DNA of 20,865 bases from Phycisphaerales bacterium UBA2396 (GTDB lineage: Bacteria; Planctomycetota; Phycisphaerae; Phycisphaerales; UBA1924). Positions 5,773 to 12,801 of this stretch are shown one piece after another. The stretch is from the NCBI GenBank assembly GCA_002343325.1, contig DDSG01000097.1, positions 1 to 20,865 on the forward strand, in the 5' to 3' direction. The position numbers were made by a program, and so were the translations under genes. Below the pieces are notes generated by a model. It did no database searches. It was not told where the DNA came from and was given only the letters and a program-made list of their open reading frames with translations. Within the stretch, counting starts at the first letter, position 1. Each line of letters starts with the position of its first letter.

Positions 5773-8685
5773 TTACTTGCCCTCGAACCAGTTTCGGCCC
5801 AGGTGCGCGTCGACCCTGAGGGGTACGGTCAGGGTCATCGCGCTCTCCATGGCGACGACGATGGTGTCGCGGGCGGCGGGCGCGTCGGGTTCGGGGCATT
5901 CGAAGACCAGTTCGTCGTGGATCTGCAGGAGCATCCGGGCCTTGCCCAATGGGCCGGGGGCCGAGTCCTTCGGCGGAGGAAGCAGATTGACCATCGCGAG
6001 TTTGATGAGGTCTGCGGCGGACCCCTGCACGACGGAGTTAATGGCGGTCCGCTCGGCAAAGGCGCGACGGCTGGGGTTGGAGGAATCGATGTCGGGGATG
6101 GGTCGGCGGCGTTTGAGGATCGTCTCGACGTAGCCGAATCGACGGGCCTGCTCGACGCACTCGTGGAGGAACGTGGTGATGCCGCTGAATCGCCGCTTGT
6201 AGTTGGTGATGATCTCGTCGGCGGCGGCGTTGGAGACGCCGAGCCTGCGGGCGAGCCCGAAGGCGGTGATGCCGTAGACGATCCCGAAGTTGACCATCTT
6301 GGCGCCCGAGCGCATGTCCTTGGTGACCTGGTCGAGGGGGACGTTGTTGATCTGGGCGGCAACCTGCTGGTGGATGTCCTGCCCGGTCAGGAAGGCGTCG
6401 ATGAGGTTGGGGTCTCGGGACAGGTGCGCGAGGAGGCGGAGTTCGATCTGCGAGTAGTCGGCGGTGATGAGGAGCGAACCGGGCGGGGCGATGAAGGCCT
6501 TGCGGATCTCTCGGCCGACGTCGGTGCGGATGGGGATGTTCTGGAGGTTCGGGTCGCTGCTGGCGAGGCGTCCGGTGGCGGCGACGGTCTGGTGGAAGCT
6601 GGTGTGGACGCGGCCGGTCGCGGGGTTGATCGCCTCGCGAAGCGCGACGAGGTAGGTCGAGACGAGCTTGCTGAACTGCCGGTATTCGAGGATGAGCCGG
6701 GGGATGGGTGTTTCGAGCGAGGCGTCCTGCCCGAGCTCTTCGAGGACCTCGGCGTCGGTGGAGTAGCCGGTCTTGGTCTTCTTGGTGGGCTTGATGCCCA
6801 GGCCGGGTGTGTCGTCGTCGGGCTTGTTGAAGAGGACGGCGGCGAGCTGCTTGGGGCTGTTGGGGTCAAACTTTCGGCCGATGGCGCGCGTGGATTCGGC
6901 GTCGAGCTCGTTGAGGATCTCGTTGATCTTGGATTGCAGCCGGCGGCGCTGGCGCTCGAGCTCCTCGCCGTCGACGAGGATGCCGTTGTATTCGAGCTCC
7001 GCCAGCACGCGCACGAGCGGCACTTCGACATTGTCAAAGAGGTCGGTCAGGCCCATCGCCCGCAGCTGCGGGAGCATGATCTCACGCAGGTGGAGCGCAA
7101 GGTCGGCGTCGGCGGCGGCGTAGTTCAGGGCGTCCGCGGCGGGAACGGACTCGAACGAACGTTGGGACTTGCCGGAGCCGATGAGCTCGGAGATGGATTG
7201 CTTGCCGCGGGAGAGCAGGGCCTCGGAGAGGTACTCCAGGCCGTGCGAGGATCGCGAGGCGTCGATGAGGTAGGACGCGACCATGGAGTCGAACGCGACG
7301 CCGCCGAGGGTGATCCCGGCGTTGCGGAAGATGAGGAGGTCGTACTTGATGTTGTGCCCGCACTTGGGCGGGTCCGCGGCTTCGAGGATGGGCCGAAGGG
7401 CGGCGAGCACGGTCTGCTCGTCGAGGTGTGCGCCGGGCTCCGGCGAGCGGACGGGGATGTAGACGCCGGTCCCGACGCGGGTCGAGAGGCTGATCCCGCA
7501 GAGCTTCGCGCGCATCGGCGAGAGTTCGGTGGTCTCGGTGTCGATGGCGATGACTTCGGCCTTGGCGAGCGTGGCACACAGCTCCGCGAGGTCCTTCTCG
7601 GTGGTGATCAGCCGGTATTCGCCCAGCGCGGGGCGGTCGGCCTTGTTCTCGCCCGTGGCGAGCGCACCGAACAGTGACTCGCTCGCGGGGATCTCGGCCG
7701 AGCGACTCGCGCCGTTGGCTCGGCCGGGGGACTCCTCTCGGGCCCGTTTGTTCTCCGTGGCGGCTTCGGGCATCGGTGCGTCGTCGGCGGGCGGGCCGCC
7801 GATGAGCGACCGCACTTCGTCCTGGAACCGATTGAACCCCAGCGTCTTGCACAGGGGGATGAGCCGATCGAGGTGGAGGCGGTCGGCGCGGGCATGGTCG
7901 AGCGAGAACGCAAGAGGAACATCCTCACGCAGGGCGATGAGCTTCTTGGTGACATCGGACCTCGGGATCCACGCGCGGATGTTCTCGCCGCGCTTGCCCT
8001 TGATCGTGTCGGCCGCGGCGATCACCCCGTCCACCGAGCCGTACTCCTTCACGAGGGCGGCCGCGGTCTTCTCGCCGACGCCCGCGATTCCCGGCACATT
8101 GTCGACCGCGTCTCCCATAAGCGTCAGCATCTCGCGGACCTGCGCGGGCGTGATGCCCAGGTCGGCCATGAGCGTCTCTTCGGTGATCGCCTCGTCGTTG
8201 TGGATGTCGAACAGCTCGACCTTGCCCGATTCGAGCAGTTGTTTGAGGTCCTTGTCCTTGCTGACGATCCGGACGCGAAGATCCGGGCGTTCCTGCCGCA
8301 GCCGGCGGACGAGCGTCGCGATGACGTCGTCGGCCTCGAACCCCTCGACCCCCAGCGTGGGCACGCCGAGCTCCGACAGGATCGACACACACCGCTCGAC
8401 CTGCGGGAAGAGGTCCTCGGGCGGCGGCGGGCGGTGGGCCTTGTACTCCGGGTCGATCTCGGATCGGAACGTGCCGCGATCGCCCGAGACATCGAGGGCG
8501 ACCGCGATGTAGTCGGGCTTGCCGCCGAGGTTGCCCTGCCCGCGCAGCAGCTTGAGCAGCATCCCGATGAACCCGAAGGTCATGTTGGTCGGCTCTTTGG
8601 TGACCGGGCTGGTCAGTTGCGAGCGGATGGCGTGGTACGCCCGAAAGAACTGGGCGTACCCGTCGATGAGATAGAGCGTGGGCAT
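5773..8685 (-). CDS. polA: DNA polymerase I
   Basis: The 970-residue enzyme fills gaps and removes RNA primers in replication and repair. It has all three domains. The 5' nuclease domain (about 1-295) starts YLIDGYAQFFRAYHA and contains EADDVIATL and GDAVDNVPGI. The 3'-5' proofreading domain (about 355-540) keeps its acidic residues: D382 and E384 in IDTETTE, D449 in HNIKYDLLI, and D526 in YAAADADL. The polymerase domain (about 550-970) has motif A DYSQIELR with D743, motif B R792-K796-F800-Y804, and motif C HDE at 923-925. F800 is at the position of E. coli F762. A variable linker rich in Ala, Glu and Ser joins the nuclease and exonuclease domains (about 297-352). The start at 8685 gives the canonical family N-terminus, although no Shine-Dalgarno sequence precedes it. 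It lies 27 nt after the glmU-like gene and 19 nt before prmC. Confidence 0.98.
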   Translation of the reverse strand: MPTLYLIDGYAQFFRAYHAIRSQLTSPVTKEPTNMTFGFIGMLLKLLRGQGNLGGKPDYIAVALDVSGDRGTFRSEIDPEYKAHRPPPPEDLFPQVERCVSILSELGVPTLGVEGFEADDVIATLVRRLRQERPDLRVRIVSKDKDLKQLLESGKVELFDIHNDEAITEETLMADLGITPAQVREMLTLMGDAVDNVPGIAGVGEKTAAALVKEYGSVDGVIAAADTIKGKRGENIRAWIPRSDVTKKLIALREDVPLAFSLDHARADRLHLDRLIPLCKTLGFNRFQDEVRSLIGGPPADDAPMPEAATENKRAREESPGRANGASRSAEIPASESLFGALATGENKADRPALGEYRLITTEKDLAELCATLAKAEVIAIDTETTELSPMRAKLCGISLSTRVGTGVYIPVRSPEPGAHLDEQTVLAALRPILEAADPPKCGHNIKYDLLIFRNAGITLGGVAFDSMVASYLIDASRSSHGLEYLSEALLSRGKQSISELIGSGKSQRSFESVPAADALNYAAADADLALHLREIMLPQLRAMGLTDLFDNVEVPLVRVLAELEYNGILVDGEELERQRRRLQSKINEILNELDAESTRAIGRKFDPNSPKQLAAVLFNKPDDDTPGLGIKPTKKTKTGYSTDAEVLEELGQDASLETPIPRLILEYRQFSKLVSTYLVALREAINPATGRVHTSFHQTVAATGRLASSDPNLQNIPIRTDVGREIRKAFIAPPGSLLITADYSQIELRLLAHLSRDPNLIDAFLTGQDIHQQVAAQINNVPLDQVTKDMRSGAKMVNFGIVYGITAFGLARRLGVSNAAADEIITNYKRRFSGITTFLHECVEQARRFGYVETILKRRRPIPDIDSSNPSRRAFAERTAINSVVQGSAADLIKLAMVNLLPPPKDSAPGPLGKARMLLQIHDELVFECPEPDAPAARDTIVVAMESAMTLTVPLRVDAHLGRNWFEGK

Positions 8686-8712
8686 TGGTGTGGAGGGGGT
8701 GGGGGGTCGGCC

Positions 8713-9951
8713 TCAGGATTCCGCGGCCGAGGCGGAAAGGGAGGCGAGCAGTTCGAGGTACGCGTCGGACATCTGCACCTTCCGCCGTGACATCATCGCC
8801 TTGGCGGTCTCGACAAACTTGTCATGGCGGAACGACTTCGTCCCCGCGTCGGTCGCCCACGCGAACCTGGGCGTGGTCCCCGAGACGGCGGCGGATTGAG
8901 CGAACATGCCCCCGGTCTGCACGATCGATCCGGTCATCAGGCGGCTGCCGATCGCGGTCTTGACGTGGTCGCCGATGATCGCACCGAGGAACTGAAGCCC
9001 CGTGCGCTCGTTGCCCGCGCCGGGCGCCTTGGCGATGACCTCGCCGTAGGTGTTGAGGAGGTTGCTGTTGGTGGTGCCCGCGCCGAGGTTGACCCACTCG
9101 CCGACCCACGAATCGCCCAGGAACCCCTCGTGCCCCTTGTTGCTGTACGCCTGCATGATGACGCCGGCAATCTCGCCCGAGACCTTGCACCACGGGCCGA
9201 TCGCGGTGTGGGCCCTGATCAGCGCGCGTTCGAGGATGGTGGCGTGCTCACCGATGAACGCTGGGCCGATGATCGTCGCCCCGGGACGGATCGTGGCGTG
9301 CTCGCTGATCACGATCGGACCCCCCTCCAGGTCGAGCGTCACGCCCGGATAGACCACGGCGGTGGGGGCGATGGTCAGCGGGTTCTCCCCGATGCCCAGC
9401 ACGGCCGGGGGCAGGTCCTGCGTCGGCTGGTTTGTCAGCAGTTCGAGGTCGATGTCCAGGCACCGGTTTCGGAAGGTCACGACATGCCATGGGCGAGAGA
9501 GCAACGCCGGCGCGGGCTCTTCCGCCACGGGCGACACGGGGGGCTTGCCCTCGGACTGAAAGGCACGGAACTCGGCGGGCTCCATCACCGCCGCGACCAG
9601 ATGCCCGCTGCCCGCTTCCAGGAGCGCCTGTCCGGGTTCGAGCGACGCGATCGAATCGAGCGGGAGCGGGCAGCGGCCGTTGATGAACAGCCTGGGCTCG
9701 GACGTCCGCGGGAGCTGGTTGACAGTGGGGGGCTTCTCTCGTTCGCTGCCGGGGCGCGGGGCGGCGTGGCGTTCCCGCGTCACGTCCGCAAGGTGGGCCG
9801 GCACGACCAGGCAGATCGGGTCGAGCCCGAAGGCGGCGCACTGACGGTCCAGCGTCGTCAGCCCGCCCGTGCGCACGTCGAAGGAGGCGCGTGTGTCGGT
9901 CAGCGGGCTGAGGAACCCATGCCCATCGTCGAAGAAGATGACCTCGGTCAT
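8713..9951 (-). CDS. Alternate GlmU-like protein: putative sugar nucleotidyltransferase with left-handed beta-helix acetyltransferase domain
   Basis: The 412-residue protein resembles the alternate GlmU family of Bacteroidetes and Planctomycetes, thought to make UDP-N-acetylglucosamine for cell envelope precursors. The N-terminal part begins IFFDDGHGFLSPLTDTRASF, the family's own start, and lacks the classical GlmU pyrophosphorylase signature (GXGTRM). Residues about 190-350 form hexapeptide repeats of a left-handed beta-helix. Within them SNKGHEGFLGD (270-280) followed by VNLGAGT (287-293) matches the acetyltransferase active site of GlmU, and H274 corresponds to the catalytic histidine. Acetyltransferase activity is therefore better supported than uridyltransferase activity. 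The segment 55-180 is variable. The gene lies 75 nt after mreD and 27 nt before polA. A TATGCT box sits 6 nt before the ATG, with no Shine-Dalgarno sequence. Another sugar-phosphate substrate cannot be excluded. Confidence 0.8.
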   Translation of the reverse strand: MTEVIFFDDGHGFLSPLTDTRASFDVRTGGLTTLDRQCAAFGLDPICLVVPAHLADVTRERHAAPRPGSEREKPPTVNQLPRTSEPRLFINGRCPLPLDSIASLEPGQALLEAGSGHLVAAVMEPAEFRAFQSEGKPPVSPVAEEPAPALLSRPWHVVTFRNRCLDIDLELLTNQPTQDLPPAVLGIGENPLTIAPTAVVYPGVTLDLEGGPIVISEHATIRPGATIIGPAFIGEHATILERALIRAHTAIGPWCKVSGEIAGVIMQAYSNKGHEGFLGDSWVGEWVNLGAGTTNSNLLNTYGEVIAKAPGAGNERTGLQFLGAIIGDHVKTAIGSRLMTGSIVQTGGMFAQSAAVSGTTPRFAWATDAGTKSFRHDKFVETAKAMMSRRKVQMSDAYLELLASLSASAAES

Positions 9952-9957
9952 GCGGCG

Positions 9958-9963
9958 AGCATA
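9958..9963 (-). promoter_or_regulatory. Possible -10 box (TATGCT) for a leaderless glmU-like transcript
   Basis: TATGCT on the minus strand ends 6 nt before the ATG of the glmU-like gene, so initiation would fall on the A of the start codon. The gene has no Shine-Dalgarno sequence. The surrounding CCGGTATNCT also occurs before mreC. This may mark an internal promoter between the mreBCD part and the downstream genes. Confidence 0.33.
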
Positions 9964-10026
9964 CCGGATCGGGGCCGGGTCGGGCGGCGGGGGGGTGAAG
10001 AACCGATCAAGGGCGCGTCAGGTCGG

Positions 10027-10596
10027 CTACATCATCCGGCCGGACCGACCGCGGGACGTCCCGCCCGAGATCCCGAGCAACGGCATGCCCAGCAGCAGCA
10101 GGGGCGAAATCACCAGGGCGAGCCCGCCCGTGTACAGGGCCGAGGCAAACCGCTGGAAGAGCTCGGTCGTCGGGTGCCAGTCGATCGGGTCGAACGCGGA
10201 GCGGAGCGTCATGATCGCCACGAAGACGATCGACGCGATCGCCGCGGCGAGCAGCGAGAGGAACGCGATGGTGAGCGGGTTTCGGCGGAAGACAAGCCCC
10301 CGCATGGTCAGCGTGAGCTGGGCCGCCAGGACGTAGCCCAGGGAGTGAGGCCCGAGCAGAGTGATCGTGCGTGCCTGATCGACGACCTCGATGGGGTTGG
10401 TCAGGTCGAGGCAAATGCCCAGAGCCAGGGCGGCCCAAAGCGATTGGCGAGAAGGCGCGGACGTGCAGACGAAGACCGCAAGAACCATCACAAAGCTCGG
10501 CGCCACCGTGCGCCCGCCCAAAGCGAGCGCACCGCGAACGCCCAATTCAAGCCCGAGGAAAACAATCGCAAAGAGGGCGAAGGCGAGCCACCTCAT
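10027..10596 (-). CDS. mreD: Rod shape-determining protein MreD
   Basis: This small inner-membrane protein (189 residues) belongs to the elongation complex that couples MreB and MreC to peptidoglycan synthesis. Sequence identity within MreD families is low; the call rests on its place directly after mreC, its length, and its hydrophobic profile of about five to six segments (roughly 3-27, 32-46, 52-68, 82-100, 110-130 and 150-172). The GICLDLTNPI segment after the third helix corresponds to the short loop of family members (often G-x-xxDL). The ATG at 10596 overlaps the mreC stop in an ATGA junction, so translation is probably coupled. The C-terminus is short, basic and glycine-rich. The glmU-like gene follows after 75 nt. 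Confidence 0.82.
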   Translation of the reverse strand: MRWLAFALFAIVFLGLELGVRGALALGGRTVAPSFVMVLAVFVCTSAPSRQSLWAALALGICLDLTNPIEVVDQARTITLLGPHSLGYVLAAQLTLTMRGLVFRRNPLTIAFLSLLAAAIASIVFVAIMTLRSAFDPIDWHPTTELFQRFASALYTGGLALVISPLLLLGMPLLGISGGTSRGRSGRMM

Positions 10597-11492
10597 GGCG
10601 TCCCCCCGACCTCTTGGGCGGGCTCCGCCGGGGGAAGCCTCAGGAGAACCTCCGTGACGCGGGCGACATCAACCGTCGGCCTCACGACGATCACCTTCCG
10701 CAGCGGCTGATCCTCCGACGCCTCCACCGACTCGACACGCCCGACCACCAGCATCCGGGCGTTGTCGGGCCACTGCGGATCATCGAGCCGAACGATCATT
10801 CCTTGCGCCACCTCGGGCGTGGGGGCGTCCGCGCCGAGCAGTGGACGGATGACACCGACCTCTCCGCGGAGCGTCCCGTCGCCCGTCGGCGTCAGGTTCG
10901 CCATCAGCGGGAGGTCCGGTCCGCCCGTCACGATGCGGACCTGGATCTTTCCGGCGGCCTTGCGCGTGAAGGGCTGTACGTTGCAGATCGGCCCGGCGGT
11001 GCTCACCACGCGCCCGACCAGTTGCAGCCCGGTCGTCGTCGCGACGGTGTTGGCGTCCACCAGTCCCGAGGAGCCCACGCGGACCTTGAGAATGCCGCTC
11101 GACAGATCCGACGAGGCACCGATCACCGAGGCGGGCATCTGCCGAACGGCAAGTTGTGGGTTGAGCGCCAGGCCGCCCTGCAGCTCGCGGATGAGATCAC
11201 GAAGCCGCTGGTTCTCGGCGCGCTCCTTCAGATAAAGAGTCTCGAAGCCCTGACGCTCCTCCTCGAGGATGCGAACACGTTCGACGTTCTCGACAGCCTC
11301 GCTGGGGATCGCCGACCGCGTGAGGCGATACGCCACCGCGCTGATGGGCCCGGTGGGCACAATGACCAGGGCCGAGAGCGACTGGAGCCACGCGAGCCAC
11401 CCGCTGGGCAGCAACGAGGCGACCACCAGCAGCCCGACGGCCAGCGGAAAGGCTGGGCCGGGTCGGTCGTGATGGAAGCGTTGGGGGGTCAT
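10593..11492 (-). CDS. mreC: Cell shape-determining protein MreC
   Basis: MreC is a bitopic inner-membrane protein whose periplasmic part organises the elongasome and activates penicillin-binding protein 2. This 299-residue copy has a short cytoplasmic N-terminus, one transmembrane helix (about 15-40), a coiled coil (about 66-106, with ERVRILEEERQGFETLYLKE), and the two beta-barrel subdomains (about 112-285), with typical segments ASVIGASSDL, VGSSGLVDANTV and LQLVGRVV. The open frame continues upstream into mreB, but that part is arginine-rich shadow sequence; ATG 11492 starts just before the membrane helix and leaves 29 nt to mreB. No Shine-Dalgarno sequence is present; TATCCT lies 9 nt upstream (11502-11507). 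The stop overlaps mreD by 4 nt. The C-terminal tail (about 286-299) is Pro/Glu-rich. Confidence 0.93.
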   Translation of the reverse strand: MTPQRFHHDRPGPAFPLAVGLLVVASLLPSGWLAWLQSLSALVIVPTGPISAVAYRLTRSAIPSEAVENVERVRILEEERQGFETLYLKERAENQRLRDLIRELQGGLALNPQLAVRQMPASVIGASSDLSSGILKVRVGSSGLVDANTVATTTGLQLVGRVVSTAGPICNVQPFTRKAAGKIQVRIVTGGPDLPLMANLTPTGDGTLRGEVGVIRPLLGADAPTPEVAQGMIVRLDDPQWPDNARMLVVGRVESVEASEDQPLRKVIVVRPTVDVARVTEVLLRLPPAEPAQEVGGTP

Positions 11493-11521
11493 CGCGTCGG
11501 CAGGATACCGGGGGCGTGGGG

Positions 11522-12571
11522 TCAGCCGTCGGCGTTGTTCTCGAGGGCGGCCTTCAGGGTGTCCATGTTCTCGAGCCAGCTCGCGGTCCCGCGGGCGACG
11601 CACGTCAGCGGGTCGTCGGCCAGGCGGGTGTCCAGCCCGGTCGCCTTCTGAATCACCGCGGGCAGCCCACGCAGCAGCGAACCGCCGCCGGCCATGGTGA
11701 TCCCGTTGTCCACGAGGTCCGCGGCCAGTTCGGGCTCGACTCGCTCGAGCGTCCGGCTGACGGCCTGCACGATCGCGGTGACGGGTTCCTGCAGGGCTTC
11801 GCGGATTTCTTCGCTGGTGATGACGGTCTTGCGGGGCAGCCCGCTGATCATGTCGCGCCCGCGGACTTCCATCGTCGCCTCGGGGCCGACGGGGGCCGCC
11901 GAACCGATCTCGATCTTGATGCGTTCGGCGGTCTGCTCGCCGATCATCATGTTGTACGCACGCTTCATGTGCCCGATGATCGCCTCGTCCATGTCGTCGC
12001 CCGCCACGCGGAGCGACTCGCACACCGCGATATCGCCGATCGCGAGCACGGCGACCTCGGTCGTCCCGCCCCCGATGTCGACGATCATCGACGCGGTCGA
12101 CTCGGTAAAGGGCAGCCCGGCGCCGATGGCGGCGGCGAGCGGCTCCTTGATGAGGTACGTGCGGCGTGCGCCGGCCCGGGCGGCGGATTCGTACACCGCC
12201 TGCTTCTCCACCGCCGTGATCCCGCTGGGCACGCTGATGACCACCCGCGGCCCGAAGATCCGGCTCGTGCCGTTGACCTTCTGGATGAAGTACTTGAGCA
12301 TCGCCTCGGTGATCTCAAAGTCGGAGATCACCCCGTCCTTGAGCGGGCGGACAGCGGTGATCGTCCCCGGGGTCTTGCCCAGCATTTCCTTGGCGACCCA
12401 CCCGACCGCGTTCCCGTTCCACAGGACCTTGTTGGTCCCCTTGGCAACAGCGACCACGCTCGGCTCGTTGAGCACGATCCCCTGACCGCGAACCGACACG
12501 AGCGTGTTGCACGTGCCAAGGTCGATGCCCATGTCAACGGTGACCAGTCCCAGCAATCGGTCGAGGAACAC
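11522..12571 (-). CDS. mreB: Rod shape-determining protein MreB (bacterial actin)
   Basis: MreB forms membrane-bound filaments that direct lateral cell-wall synthesis. The 349-residue protein has the full set of actin-fold motifs: phosphate-1 IDLGTCNT (16-23), phosphate-2 VDIGGGTTE (164-172), connector region VISVPSGIT (111-119), and the adenosine motif MAGGGSLLRG (293-302). The start MFLDRLLGLV is the typical amphipathic membrane-binding N-terminus; it is encoded by GTG at 12571 with AGGAGG 9 nt upstream. A longer frame adds 50 arginine-rich codons without family resemblance and was rejected. One oddity is Cys21, where most MreB proteins have Ala (LGTANT). The gene heads the mreB-to-prmC run and has its own candidate extended -10 promoter, behind a terminator of the preceding gene. 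Confidence 0.97.
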   Translation of the reverse strand: MFLDRLLGLVTVDMGIDLGTCNTLVSVRGQGIVLNEPSVVAVAKGTNKVLWNGNAVGWVAKEMLGKTPGTITAVRPLKDGVISDFEITEAMLKYFIQKVNGTSRIFGPRVVISVPSGITAVEKQAVYESAARAGARRTYLIKEPLAAAIGAGLPFTESTASMIVDIGGGTTEVAVLAIGDIAVCESLRVAGDDMDEAIIGHMKRAYNMMIGEQTAERIKIEIGSAAPVGPEATMEVRGRDMISGLPRKTVITSEEIREALQEPVTAIVQAVSRTLERVEPELAADLVDNGITMAGGGSLLRGLPAVIQKATGLDTRLADDPLTCVARGTASWLENMDTLKAALENNADG

Positions 12572-12580
12572 GGCGGGTCG

Positions 12581-12586
12581 CCTCCT
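12581..12586 (-). promoter_or_regulatory. Shine-Dalgarno sequence of mreB
   Basis: AGGAGG on the minus strand lies 9 nt before the GTG at 12571. It fixes the non-ATG start, which also gives the canonical MreB N-terminus. Confidence 0.85.
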
Positions 12587-12646
12587 GCCCCGGGATTCAA
12601 GCCCGGCCCGTGGTTGGACGCGTCGATCAGCCGCCGACGCATCCTC

Positions 12647-12655
12647 ACAATAGCA
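12647..12655 (-). promoter_or_regulatory. Possible extended -10 promoter of mreB
   Basis: TGCTATTGT on the minus strand fits an extended -10 element (TGN followed by TATTGT). It lies about 75 nt before the mreB start and just downstream of the terminator of the preceding gene. No good -35 hexamer is visible, as is common for extended -10 promoters. The predicted leader is about 70 nt. Confidence 0.42.
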
Positions 12656-12710
12656 CGGACGGGGCTTGTTTGCGCGTCGATCGGGCCGGGGCACGGCTCG
12701 ATGCAACGAA

Positions 12711-12743
12711 AGCCCGCCCATCCTTTCGAAGGACGGGCGGGCT
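12711..12743 (-). terminator. Rho-independent terminator of the coiled-coil gene
   Basis: A near-perfect hairpin: 9 bp (AGCCCGCCC with GGGCGGGCT), one A-C mismatch, 5 more pairs (TCCTT with AAGGA) and a TCG loop. On the minus strand it is followed by TTTCGTTGC, a short T-rich tail. It starts about 58 nt beyond the stop of the coiled-coil gene and lies before the mreB promoter region, so it separates the two transcription units. The stem is nearly symmetric, but there is no plus-strand gene for it to end. Confidence 0.75.
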
Positions 12744-12801
12744 GTGGACGGCCCTCGCGGGTGAACCCGGGAGGCCTGATTGTCCGTGTGGGCGTGGCCG
12801 A

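Noticed and set aside
5803..7677. Plus-strand open frame of 624 codons antisense to polA
   Set aside because: Val/Gly/Glu-rich shadow of polA with no motif.
8824..10710. Plus-strand open frame of 628 codons across the glmU-like, mreD and mreC genes
   Set aside because: It is antisense to three well-supported genes, with Arg/Gly/Asp-rich composition and no recognisable fold.
11493..12023. 177-codon N-terminal extension of MreC
   Set aside because: It lies inside mreB in another frame and is Arg/Gly-rich; the MreC membrane helix begins right after ATG 11492.
12572..12721. 50-codon N-terminal extension of MreB
   Set aside because: It runs through the terminator hairpin and promoter region. 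The GTG with AGGAGG gives the canonical MreB N-terminus.
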